DNA of 64,000 bases from Desulfoprunum benzoelyticum (GTDB lineage Bacteria > Desulfobacterota > Desulfobulbia > Desulfobulbales > Desulfocapsaceae): contig NZ_JACHEO010000009.1 of the NCBI RefSeq assembly GCF_014201505.1, positions 62,001 through 126,000 of the forward strand. Direction: 5' to 3'. Positions within the stretch are counted from its first letter, which is position 1. The number at the start of each line of letters is the position of its first letter. The translations under genes and the position numbers were made by a program. The notes beneath the pieces are model-generated. The model searched no databases, was not told the DNA's origin, and was given only the letters and a program-made list of their open reading frames with translations. Below are positions 21,832 to 29,865 of this stretch, piece by piece.

Positions 21832-21854
21832 TTGGCCTCGCACTCGCGCTGGGA

Positions 21855-23159
21855 TCAGTCGGGGAGGAGGTCGTAGTAGTAGGTCAGGATGTCGGTGCGG
21901 GTGACGATGCCGATGACCTCGCCGTCCAGGACTACCGGGACGTGGCCGATATTGTTGGTGACCATGATCTGCGCCGCCCTGGTCGGCGGGGCATCGGGGG
22001 CGATGGTCGCGATGTCGCGGGCCATGAAGGCCTTGACCGGGCTGTCCCACTGTCTTTCCTGTCTGACCCGCTTGAAATCCCAGAGGACGATGATCCCCTG
22101 CAGATCCCCGTTTTCGGCGACGAGCACCCCCCTGATCTTCTGTTCGGCCATGATCGCATGGACTTCGCGCATCGTGGTGTCGGGGGGCACGGTCGTCACC
22201 GGAAAGGACATGATGTCCGCGACCTTGACCGCCTCTTTCCGGCCCCTTTCGATCCGGTCGATGATCGCCTGCTTCAGCGCCTCGGGGGCATACTCCTTGA
22301 ACTTGACCGTCGCCGATCCGGCCCCGGAGTGGCCACCGCCGCCGAAGGACTTCATGATCTGGCCGACGTCGATGCGGTCGACGCCGCTGCGGGCGATGAC
22401 CGAGCTGCTGGTGTCGGTCTCGTTGGCGAAGATGACGAAGACGGCATCGACGTTGATGATCTTGCGGTACATGTTGACGACGTTGGCCAGCGCCACGACC
22501 TTGTCGTTGAGCCTGACGACGTTGATGGCCACTGAACTGTCGTTGAGCCGGCGTTTGTCGGTCTCCTTCATCAGCTCGAAAAGTATCTCCTTCTGTTTCT
22601 CCTCGTAGGGGGGGTTGAGGAAAAAACCGGCGACATGGAGATCGGCCCCGTTTTCCAGGAGATAGGCGGCGGCGTGGGCGTCTTCGGCGGTGGTCGAGGT
22701 GTAGGTGAGGTGGCCGGTGTCTTCATACAGCCCGATCAGCATGACCGTCGACACCAGCGGCGACAGGGTCATGACCCGTTTTTTCAGTTCCCGCACCATC
22801 AGGGTGACGGTGGCGCCGATGGCCTCCTGGCGGGACCAGTGGTAATGGATATCCCCACCGTTCATGTGGTGGTCCCAGAGGTGAACCTCAAGATCCTTGC
22901 GGTTCTTCAGTTTGTCCATCCGGTCCAGCCGCTGCCACCTGTCGGTATCGACGACGACCAGAGTGTCGACAAGGTCGTGTTCGACCTCATGCGGCAGGAT
23001 GAGGTCGAAGGCCGTCTTATGCGTCGACAGGAAGCGGGCGACATTGGGATTGACCATCTTCGGAATCACGCCGATCGCATTGGGGTAGAGCAGAGTCCCG
23101 GCGATGACCGATGCGAGGCCATCGAAATCTGTGTTTTTATGAGTAGTTATGATTTGCAT
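21855..23159 (-). CDS. DHH/DHHA1 phosphoesterase with two C-terminal CBS domains
   Basis: 434 residues. The N-terminal half is a NrnA/RecJ-like DHH phosphoesterase: THKNTDFDGLAS with metal aspartates, VVVDTDR, the DHH motif in LWDHHMNGG, and a DHHA1 part with FGGGGHSGAGSAT. Two CBS modules follow (DIMSFPVTTVPPDTTMREVHAIMAEQKIRGVLV and FMARDIATIAPDAPPTRAAQIMVTNNIGHVPVV), which usually bind adenine nucleotides. The same DHH-CBS-CBS order precedes the nucleotidyltransferase head in A-adding tRNA nucleotidyltransferase-like proteins, but no head is present here. Likely a nucleotide-regulated oligoribonuclease or pAp phosphatase. ATG 23159 begins at the first conserved strand; a sigma-70 promoter lies 90 nt upstream. 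Confidence 0.8.
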   Translation of the reverse strand: MQIITTHKNTDFDGLASVIAGTLLYPNAIGVIPKMVNPNVARFLSTHKTAFDLILPHEVEHDLVDTLVVVDTDRWQRLDRMDKLKNRKDLEVHLWDHHMNGGDIHYHWSRQEAIGATVTLMVRELKKRVMTLSPLVSTVMLIGLYEDTGHLTYTSTTAEDAHAAAYLLENGADLHVAGFFLNPPYEEKQKEILFELMKETDKRRLNDSSVAINVVRLNDKVVALANVVNMYRKIINVDAVFVIFANETDTSSSVIARSGVDRIDVGQIMKSFGGGGHSGAGSATVKFKEYAPEALKQAIIDRIERGRKEAVKVADIMSFPVTTVPPDTTMREVHAIMAEQKIRGVLVAENGDLQGIIVLWDFKRVRQERQWDSPVKAFMARDIATIAPDAPPTRAAQIMVTNNIGHVPVVLDGEVIGIVTRTDILTYYYDLLPD

Positions 23160-23247
23160 GGGGTTATGAAGTGCCTGTCTTCCGGAATGTGGAGGCAATA
23201 TGATCAATCACGGTCGGTCTCCCGGCCCCTGCCGCCACGTTCTGCAT

Positions 23248-23275
23248 ATCATAGAATACACCGTTTTTTTGACAA
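23248..23275 (-). promoter_or_regulatory. Sigma-70 promoter for the DHH-CBS gene
   Basis: Minus strand TTGTCA (23275-23270), 16-nt spacer, TATGAT (23253-23248). It gives a leader of about 80 nt. Confidence 0.5.
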
Positions 23276-23347
23276 TGGGAAAAGGCCTGCAGCCGGCAGA
23301 TAAATGGACGTAAAAGATTGATGCGGCTTTAGATTGTTCGGAAGCCC

Positions 23348-23377
23348 TTGTCCCCGGCGGTGATTCCCCGGGGACAA
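23348..23377 (-). terminator. Stem-loop after the second aconitase gene
   Basis: Perfect 10-bp stem TTGTCCCCGG / CCGGGGACAA with a 10-nt loop, starting 9 nt after the aconitase stop. No U-run follows on the minus strand. Confidence 0.5.
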
Positions 23378-23385
23378 AGGATATG

Positions 23386-25650
23386 TCACGCCCGCCGCAG
23401 GAAATTGAGCGCCGAACCCGCCTTGAACCAGGCGATCTGCTCGGCGTTGAGGGAGTGGTTGAGGACGCTGTCCGAGATCGAGCCGTCGCGATGGTGGAGG
23501 ACCAGCCGGACAGTACTGCCGGGCGCCAGTTCGGTGAGGCCGAGGAGATCGATCCGGTCGCCGTCCTGGACCAGATCGTAATCCTCGGGCCGGGTGAAGG
23601 TCAGGGGCAGGATGCCCTGCTTTTTCAGGTTGGTCTCATGGATGCGGGCAAAGGACCTGGTAATGACCGCCAGTCCGCCCATGTGGCGCGGACTCATCGC
23701 CGCATGCTCCCGTGACGAGCCCTCGCCGTAATTGGTGTCTCCGACCGCGACCCAGCTTTCTCCCGCCGTCTTGTAGGCCCTGGCGATTTCGTTGTAGGGC
23801 TGGATCTCGCCGTTTATCCCGTTGACCGCCTTGCCCGCCTCGCCGGTAAAGGCGTTGACTGCGCCGTTGAAGATATTGTTGGAGATATTGTCAAGGTGTC
23901 CCCGGAACCGCAGCCAGGGGCCGGCCGGCGAGATATGGTCGGTCGTACATTTGCCCCTGGCCTTCAGCAGCAGACGGAGGTTGCGGAAATCGGCGCCGCT
24001 CCAGGGCGGGAAAGGGTCGAGGATTGCCAGGCGCTCCGACTCCGGTCTGATCTTGATCTCGGTGCGTCCCCCGTTCTCGAGGGGGGCGAGGAAGCCGGCG
24101 ACGTCGCGGACGAATCCGGCTTCGGGCACCTCATGGACGGCCTGCGGCGGGTTGAGCCGGAAAGTGCTGCCGTCGGCGGCCTTGATCTCGGTGGTATAGG
24201 GGTCGCGGCTGAAGTCGCCGTGGATGGCGTAGGCCAGGCAGGTCTCGGGACTGGCGATGAAACAGCAGGTCTCGGGGTTGCCGTCGTTGCGTTTGGGGAA
24301 GTTACGGTTGTAGGAGGTGATGATCGAGTTCTTCGTCCCCTTCTCCAGGCCCTCTCGGTTCCACTGGCCGATGCAGGGCCCGCAGGCGTTGGCGAGGACC
24401 GTCGCCCCGACCGCTTCGAGCCTGGCCAGCTGGCCGTCGCGTTCGATCGTCGCCCGCACCTGTTCCGATCCGGGGGTGATCAGCAGCGGCGTCTTCAGCC
24501 GCAGACCGCGGTCGGCGAGTTGTCCGGCCATCGCCGCGATTTTTTCCATATCCTCGTAGGAGGAGTTGGTGCAGGATCCGATCATGGCGTAGGATACCTT
24601 TTCCGGATATCCCCCGGCGGCGACGTGGGCGGCCATGCCGCTGACGGTCGTTGCCCTGTCGGGCGAATGGGGGCCGACGACATGCGGTTCGAGCGCGTCG
24701 AGATCGATTTCGATGACCTCGGCGAAATAGCGCGTCGGATCGGCAAGCACCTCGGGATCGGCCCGGAGCAGATCGGCATGTTGCCCGGCAAGTTCTGCGG
24801 CCTCCCTGCGGCCGCAGGATTGAAGATACAGCTGCATGCGCCGGTCGAACGGGAACAGCGAGGTCGTGGCCCCCAGTTCCGCCCCCATGTTGCAGATCGT
24901 GCTCTTGCCGGTGGCGGAGATGCTCTCGACGCCGTCGCCGAAGTATTCGAAGACCCGGTTGGTGCCGCCGGCACAGGTCAACACGGCCAGGAGCCGGAGG
25001 ATGATATCCTTCGGGGCGGTCCATCCGTGCAACCGACCCTTGAGGTGGACGCCGACGATGTGGGGGTGGAGCACTTCCCAGGGCATGCCGACCATCACAT
25101 CGACGGCGTCGGCGCCGCCGACCCCGGAGGCGAACGCCCCGAGGCCGCCGGCGTTGGGGGTGTGGGAATCGGTGCCGAGCATCATCAGGCCGGGAAAGGC
25201 GTAGCGTTCGAGGATGACCTGATGGATGATGCCGGCCCCCGGCAGCCAGCAGCCGAAGCCATAGCGCTGGGAGGCCGAGGTCAGGAAGTCGTAGACCTCC
25301 CGATTCTCATTGCGGGCGAGGGACAGATCGGGGCCCGCTCCCCGGTGGGCCCGGATCAGGTGGTCGCAATGGATGGTCACCGGCACCGCGGCCTCGTCCT
25401 TGCCGGCGAGCATGAACTGGAGGATGGCCATCTGGGCCGTTGCATCCTGGAGGGCGACCCGGTCCGGCCTGGTCTTGATATACCGGCCGGCCTCGAGCTC
25501 CGTCTCGGCCGGGGCGTCGAGGTGGCCGTAGAGGATCTTTTCGGTATAGGTCAGGGGGCGGGCCAATCTTTGGCGGACGATGGCGAGAGCGGTTGCCATT
25601 TTCCGGTACACTGTTTCAATATAGGCGGCGGTTGAATCGACTGAGGTCAT
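23386..25650 (-). CDS. Aconitate hydratase, mitochondrial-type
   Basis: 754 residues, matching the mitochondrial-type aconitase rather than AcnA or AcnB. Visible features are VTIHCDHLIRAHRGAG, MMLGTDSHTPNAGGLGAFASGVGGADAVD, cluster-ligand motifs IGSCTNSSYEDM and NACGPCIGQW (CxxC), and the swivel segment NYGEGSSREHAAMSPRHMGG. It interconverts citrate and isocitrate via a [4Fe-4S] cluster. ATG 25650 follows GGAG. Only about 20 nt separate the start from a terminator-like hairpin behind the upstream 110-residue gene, leaving no room for a promoter after the hairpin. This is the second aconitase in the window. Confidence 0.95.
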   Translation of the reverse strand: MTSVDSTAAYIETVYRKMATALAIVRQRLARPLTYTEKILYGHLDAPAETELEAGRYIKTRPDRVALQDATAQMAILQFMLAGKDEAAVPVTIHCDHLIRAHRGAGPDLSLARNENREVYDFLTSASQRYGFGCWLPGAGIIHQVILERYAFPGLMMLGTDSHTPNAGGLGAFASGVGGADAVDVMVGMPWEVLHPHIVGVHLKGRLHGWTAPKDIILRLLAVLTCAGGTNRVFEYFGDGVESISATGKSTICNMGAELGATTSLFPFDRRMQLYLQSCGRREAAELAGQHADLLRADPEVLADPTRYFAEVIEIDLDALEPHVVGPHSPDRATTVSGMAAHVAAGGYPEKVSYAMIGSCTNSSYEDMEKIAAMAGQLADRGLRLKTPLLITPGSEQVRATIERDGQLARLEAVGATVLANACGPCIGQWNREGLEKGTKNSIITSYNRNFPKRNDGNPETCCFIASPETCLAYAIHGDFSRDPYTTEIKAADGSTFRLNPPQAVHEVPEAGFVRDVAGFLAPLENGGRTEIKIRPESERLAILDPFPPWSGADFRNLRLLLKARGKCTTDHISPAGPWLRFRGHLDNISNNIFNGAVNAFTGEAGKAVNGINGEIQPYNEIARAYKTAGESWVAVGDTNYGEGSSREHAAMSPRHMGGLAVITRSFARIHETNLKKQGILPLTFTRPEDYDLVQDGDRIDLLGLTELAPGSTVRLVLHHRDGSISDSVLNHSLNAEQIAWFKAGSALNFLRRA

Positions 25651-25668
25651 CGGAGATCTCCTGATACA

Positions 25669-25698
25669 ATAAAAGCCCTGTCGCTATCGACGACAGGG
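25669..25698 (-). terminator. Rho-independent-like terminator or attenuator ahead of the aconitase gene
   Basis: Minus strand stem CCCTGTCG / CGACAGGG with a 7-nt loop (25698-25676), followed by CTTTTATTG. It sits between the 110-residue gene and the aconitase start at 25650. Because no promoter can fit after it, it may act as an attenuator. Confidence 0.65.
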
Positions 25699-25734
25699 AA
25701 TCGTGCTGAACAACAGCTTTGGGAGGGGTCGGGG

Positions 25735-26067
25735 TCAGGCCCGGATCTGTTCCTCTGCGAGCATCCGATCGATGAAATCGATGATAAACTGGCGTTGTCC
25801 GGGAGTGGCGTAGGCGGTACAGGGGCAGTGCAGGTTGCCGGTGCTGCGGACCAGGAATTCGAAGCGGACCTTGTCCCTTTCCACTTCGATGCCGATATGG
25901 AAAGGGCTGCACTGCCGGTGCTCGAGCTGGAGCGGTGACAGCAGGTCGGCAGGCAGCGGCAGCCAGTAGAGACCGATCACCGGCCCCTGGCGAAGGTTTC
26001 GCTTGAGGTAGGAATCTATATTGTCTCTTTCCATCGGCGACAATTCATCAATGACTATCTGGCGCAT
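25735..26067 (-). CDS. Conserved-looking hypothetical protein, 110 residues
   Basis: Not recognised. A small soluble protein with no signal peptide or membrane segment. It starts MRQIVIDELSPMERDNIDSY, has a central hydrophobic stretch (GPVIGLYWLPLPADLL), a CPC pair in GNLHCPCTAY, and an amphipathic C-terminal helix (RQFIIDFIDRMLAEEQIRA). ATG 26067 was chosen because the upstream in-frame stretch is Pro/Arg-rich and non-protein-like. It lies just upstream of the second aconitase gene and ends in a terminator-like hairpin, so it may share that transcript. Confidence 0.65.
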   Translation of the reverse strand: MRQIVIDELSPMERDNIDSYLKRNLRQGPVIGLYWLPLPADLLSPLQLEHRQCSPFHIGIEVERDKVRFEFLVRSTGNLHCPCTAYATPGQRQFIIDFIDRMLAEEQIRA

Positions 26068-26266
26068 CGTGTATTCCGGAATTCGTGGTGGGGGTTGAGG
26101 ATAAGGATAACCGGGGCAGGTCGGTGGCTGGGAACGGCGGCAGCGGCCTGCCCGTTTCCAGTCGGCAAAGGTATCCGCCCGGGGCAAAAAAAGCTATAAA
26201 AAGTCGGCGATTGTTGTTGATAATGGGCGCATTTCGCTGAAGCCGAGGCCAGGAACCCGGGCCGGA

Positions 26267-27367
26267 TTACAGGTCGAGCCAGGTCGTGTCGGCATTGAGG
26301 TTTTCGCAACCCTCGTCACGGACGACCACCATGTTTTCGAGCCTGATGCCGCCCCAGCCGGGAAGATAGATGCCGGGCTCGACGGTAACCACCATGCCGG
26401 CCCGAAGCTGCTTGTGGTTCAGCGATGACAGGCGGGGGTCCTCGTGGACCGCCAGTCCGACCCCGTGGCCGAGGGCGTGGCCGAAGGCGTCGCCGTAGCC
26501 GGCCCCGGCGATGATGGCGCGGGCCGCCCGGTCGACCGCGCTGGCCCTGACTCCGGCCCGGATCGCCTCCATCCCGGCCAGTTGCGCCCGCCGCACCAGA
26601 CGGTGCAGCTCCAGATAACGGTCATCGGCCCGGCCGGGGACGAAGGTCCTGGTCATGTCGGAGCAGTAGCCGTTCAGGACCAGGCCCATGTCGATCGTCA
26701 GCGGGCGGTTCTTTTCGACCGGCAGGACCCCGGGGACGGCGTGGGGCAGGGCGCTGCGGTCGGCCGAGGCGACGATCGACGGGAAGCTCGGCTGCTCCGC
26801 TCCATGGTGCCGCATCGCCGTTTCGATCGCCAGGGCGATGTCGATCTCGCTCCGGCCGGGTTGGATGGCGGGGAAGATTTCACTGAACACCTGTTCGTTC
26901 AGCCTGACCGAGCGGCGGATGCAGTCGATTTCTTCCTCGTCCTTGATCAACCGCATGTTCTCGACCAGCCCCCTGAGGGGGACCATGGTGATCCCGGCCT
27001 TGGCCAGTCCTTCCGCCAGCATCGTCGCCGTCGAGTGCAGGGTGTAGTGGCTTTCGAAGGCCAGTTTTCTGACCCCGAGATCCGGCAGCAGGCGGAGCAG
27101 AAGCCTCGGCAGACCGCGGGGGTAGAGCACCACCGTCGCCCAGGGCACGTCCTGCTCGGCCTGGAGGCGGTAGCGGAAATCAGTCAGCAGATACACCCCG
27201 CCCTTGGCCGGGATGAGCAGGACGCCGGAGGTCTCGGCGATCCCGTGATCACTCCCGGTATAGCCGCACAGATAGCGCCGGTTTTCGGGCTGGGTGATGA
27301 GGATGGCGTCGATCTGCTGGCGCCGGAGGCCCGCCTGCAGTCTCTTTATCCGCTTCGCATAGTCCAT
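26267..27367 (-). CDS. M24-family Xaa-Pro aminopeptidase
   Basis: 366 residues, typical of bacterial Xaa-Pro peptidases that cleave the N-terminal residue before proline. The N-terminal creatinase-like domain (RIKRLQAGLRRQQIDAILITQPENRRYLCGYTGS) is followed by the pita-bread catalytic domain. All five metal ligands can be placed: Asp in IDMGLV, Asp in SDMTRTF, His in GHGVGLAVHE, Glu in VEPGIY and Glu in IRLENMV. Start ATG 27367. It lies 48 nt after the 196-residue gene on the same strand. Cytoplasmic peptide turnover is likely. Confidence 0.92.
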   Translation of the reverse strand: MDYAKRIKRLQAGLRRQQIDAILITQPENRRYLCGYTGSDHGIAETSGVLLIPAKGGVYLLTDFRYRLQAEQDVPWATVVLYPRGLPRLLLRLLPDLGVRKLAFESHYTLHSTATMLAEGLAKAGITMVPLRGLVENMRLIKDEEEIDCIRRSVRLNEQVFSEIFPAIQPGRSEIDIALAIETAMRHHGAEQPSFPSIVASADRSALPHAVPGVLPVEKNRPLTIDMGLVLNGYCSDMTRTFVPGRADDRYLELHRLVRRAQLAGMEAIRAGVRASAVDRAARAIIAGAGYGDAFGHALGHGVGLAVHEDPRLSSLNHKQLRAGMVVTVEPGIYLPGWGGIRLENMVVVRDEGCENLNADTTWLDL

Positions 27368-27415
27368 GAGGGGGAGATCCAGTGGATTGTTTTCAGCAGG
27401 CGGGGTGAGGTCGGG

Positions 27416-28006
27416 TCAGTGCAGGGTGGCGAAGGTCTGCCGGATCAGTTCCTTGCGCTGGTCGAGGGCCTGGGTGTACTGATTGTTGAGATCCCCTTGT
27501 ATCCGCGCCAGTTCTTCCCGATATTGCGGATGCAGCGCCGGATTGAGCGAGGCGGTCGCAGGGGCCTCGCCTCCCCTGCGGGCCATCTGCTGGCCGAGTT
27601 GCGTTCTGATGGCGTCATCGAGCTGCTTGATGGTCTGTTCCCGGTGCTGTCCGTACTGCTCGAGCAGCTGCTGCAGTTCGGCGCAGATCGCTGCGAGCTG
27701 GGCGCCGCCCAGACTGATGACGCCCTTGAGGGCGAGGAGGCTGGTGGCCTTCAGTTGCTCGTCGCGGGGCAGGGTGATGTTGCGCAGCAGCGTATCCACC
27801 ATGCCCTGGCGGATGGCGGCTGCTTCAGCCTGGCCATTTTCCGCCGGCGCCGCAGCGAGATCGGTGACCTTGCCGTTGAGGAAATCGGCGGCCAGCCGCA
27901 TCCCCTTTTTCTGGAATTCCTCATTGTCGGATTGTGTGGTGGAGGAGGCGGTCATCCGTGCGGCCCGCTCCAGGACCATTTCGAGGGTGCTCTTGATTTC
28001 TGCCAT
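27416..28006 (-). CDS. Helix-rich protein of unknown function
   Basis: 196 residues, not recognised. Predominantly helical by pattern, with heptad-like stretches at LAAICAELQQLLEQYGQHREQTIKQLDDAIRTQLGQQM and the end REELARIQGDLNNQYTQALDQRKEL, suggesting coiled coils. No signal peptide or membrane segment is visible. ATG 28006 was preferred over an upstream TTG; an AGG lies 7 nt ahead. It is between rsmB and the M24 peptidase on the same strand, but an own promoter is visible upstream. Confidence 0.6.
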   Translation of the reverse strand: MAEIKSTLEMVLERAARMTASSTTQSDNEEFQKKGMRLAADFLNGKVTDLAAAPAENGQAEAAAIRQGMVDTLLRNITLPRDEQLKATSLLALKGVISLGGAQLAAICAELQQLLEQYGQHREQTIKQLDDAIRTQLGQQMARRGGEAPATASLNPALHPQYREELARIQGDLNNQYTQALDQRKELIRQTFATLH

Positions 28007-28055
28007 TGAAGACCTGTCTGTCAAAAGATTGAGTGATGTGCTGTCGATCCGGTAA

Positions 28056-28084
28056 AATGTACAACAGCATGGTGGCTATGGCAA
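28056..28084 (-). promoter_or_regulatory. Candidate promoter for the 196-residue gene
   Basis: Minus strand TTGCCA (28084-28079), 17-nt spacer, TACATT (28061-28056), about 50 nt ahead of the ATG at 28006. Confidence 0.4.
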
Positions 28085-28100
28085 AGGAAAAGCATGACGG

Positions 28101-29477
28101 TCAGCGGCGGACCATTCGGGCGGCGAAGAAGCCGTCGATGGTGGCGTCGGGCCGGGGGGCGAAGCAGCGATCGGCGATAAACCGGCCGGCGGCGGACGGC
28201 AGCAGCGGTTCGGGATCGGTGAGCCGGAACTGGTCGTGGCGGAGGAGAAAGAGGCGGATGACCTCTTCGTTCTCTTCCGGTTCGAGGGAGCAGGTGGCAT
28301 ACACCAGGATTCCGCCCGCGGCCGTCATGGCGGCAGCCTGGTCGAGGAGTTCCAGCTGGGTCGCCTGGTAACGGAGAAGGTCCGCCTCCGTCCGGTTCCA
28401 GCGGATGTCCGGGTGCCGGCCGGTGACGCCGGTGCCGGAGCAGGGGGCGTCGACCAGGATGCCGTCAAAGGGACCATCACCGGCGGCAACGAGGTCCTGG
28501 AGGGTACACTGCCGGGTCGTGCAGCCGGTACCGGGGTACAGGCGCTGCAGGTTTTCGCCCAGTTTCCGGTAGCGGTACGGGTCCGGTTCGATGGCGGTGA
28601 TCCGGAGCGCAAGATCATGTTCCAGTTCAATGAGATGACAGGTCTTGCCGCCGAGGCCGGCACAGGCATCGAGATAGCGTCCCCCGGGACGGAAAGGGCC
28701 GAGCAGCAGCGGGGCGAGCTGGGTCGCCTCGTCCTGGACCAGGAAGTGGCCGGCGGCATATCCCGGGAGGAGGGGGATGGCGCCCTGGCAGTCGGGCAGG
28801 GCGAGGGCCTGCGGGGCGAAAAGGCCGTCGCGGCAGGCAATGCCGGCCGAAGTGAGGCTCATCCTGTACTGCTCCCGCGTCGTTGCGGTTCCGTTGATCT
28901 TCAGTACCAGGGTAGGTTCTTCGTTGTTGCTGGCGCAGATGCGGCGCATCTCGTCCTCCCCGAACCGTTGCCGCCAGCGGTTCGTGAGCCAGGCGGGATG
29001 GTTGAGCCAGGGCCGGCCCGATTGAGGATCGGTGTCGATCCCGGGCAGGGTCGGCCGCTGCCGGATGCTTTCCCGCAGGATGCCGTTGACGAATCCCTGG
29101 AGCCGTTGAGGCAGGCCTGCCGCCTTCACCGCCTGGACCGTTTCGTTGACCGCCGCCGATTGCGGGATGCGGTCGAGGCGGAGGAGTTGGAACAGCCCGA
29201 CTTCCAGGCTGTGGAGGATGAAAGGGTCGAACTTGTGGCGGGGGTGGCGGCAGAGGCGGTCCATCAGGGATTCCAGATATTGGCGGTGGCGCAGGACCCC
29301 GTAAACGATGGTCATTGCCAGGCCGCGGTCAGCCGCCGGCACTCGGCACTCGACGCCGATCCCCTCCAGCAGCGGCTTGACCGGAGAACGGCTGCGCTCC
29401 ATCCGGCAGAGGGTTTCAATGGCGGCATAACGGGCGGTTTTCGGGGGTTTCCGGTTTTTTTGCGGTATCCTGGGCAC
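28101..29477 (-). CDS. rsmB: 16S rRNA m5C967 methyltransferase RsmB
   Basis: The N-terminal NusB-like RNA-binding domain runs from ARYAAIETLCRMERS to about residue 140. The SAM-dependent methyltransferase domain follows, with CAGLGGKTCHLIEL (motif I), VDAPCSGTGVTGRHPDIRW (PC catalytic motif) and YATCSLEPEENEEV (TC motif with the second catalytic Cys). These mark an RsmB/NOL1 m5C methyltransferase. The start is uncertain: no ATG lies before the NusB domain, so a GTG at 29477 is taken (458 residues, near the usual 430-450). The frame stays open to a TTG at 29597, but the extra 40 residues look non-homologous. No ribosome site supports either start. Confidence 0.85.
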   Translation of the reverse strand: MPRIPQKNRKPPKTARYAAIETLCRMERSRSPVKPLLEGIGVECRVPAADRGLAMTIVYGVLRHRQYLESLMDRLCRHPRHKFDPFILHSLEVGLFQLLRLDRIPQSAAVNETVQAVKAAGLPQRLQGFVNGILRESIRQRPTLPGIDTDPQSGRPWLNHPAWLTNRWRQRFGEDEMRRICASNNEEPTLVLKINGTATTREQYRMSLTSAGIACRDGLFAPQALALPDCQGAIPLLPGYAAGHFLVQDEATQLAPLLLGPFRPGGRYLDACAGLGGKTCHLIELEHDLALRITAIEPDPYRYRKLGENLQRLYPGTGCTTRQCTLQDLVAAGDGPFDGILVDAPCSGTGVTGRHPDIRWNRTEADLLRYQATQLELLDQAAAMTAAGGILVYATCSLEPEENEEVIRLFLLRHDQFRLTDPEPLLPSAAGRFIADRCFAPRPDATIDGFFAARMVRR

Positions 29478-29667
29478 GGGTGCTGGCGGTCGGGTGAGGG
29501 TTGAGGCGCGAAGTTGTGATGAACGGCGAAGAGAACGCAGATTGGAGAGCAACGGCGATGCGTTTCTACAGTTACCTGGGAAGAGGAGGAAAAGCAAACG
29601 GAAAGTATTTCTCCAAAATGGATACCCCGTTTTTCAATGAGATCACTGGTTGCTCGGCATGAAACGA

Positions 29668-29697
29668 TTGTGATATTATGAAATTGGATGGTTTATA
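29668..29697 (+). promoter_or_regulatory. Possible promoter of the sigma-54 activator gene
   Basis: TTGTGA (29668-29673), 18-nt spacer, TTTATA (29692-29697), in the AT-rich gap after rsmB. It would give a 160-nt leader. Otherwise the 29478-29865 stretch shows no gene. Confidence 0.3.
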
Positions 29698-29865
29698 ACG
29701 GCAGCAGATGTCACTTTTACTCGGATTGTGTCACTGCAAACGATTGAAAAAATGCAGTTTCCGAGAAAAGCCGCTTGGTGGATAATCCATGTACCGGCCA
29801 TATCACTCACCGGCTTTGCCGATGCGTATTGACTCATTCTTTGTGCGACGCGGACAGGAAGTTCC

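Noticed and set aside
23896..25635. 579-codon plus-strand open frame
   Set aside because: Antisense to the second aconitase; no recognisable features.
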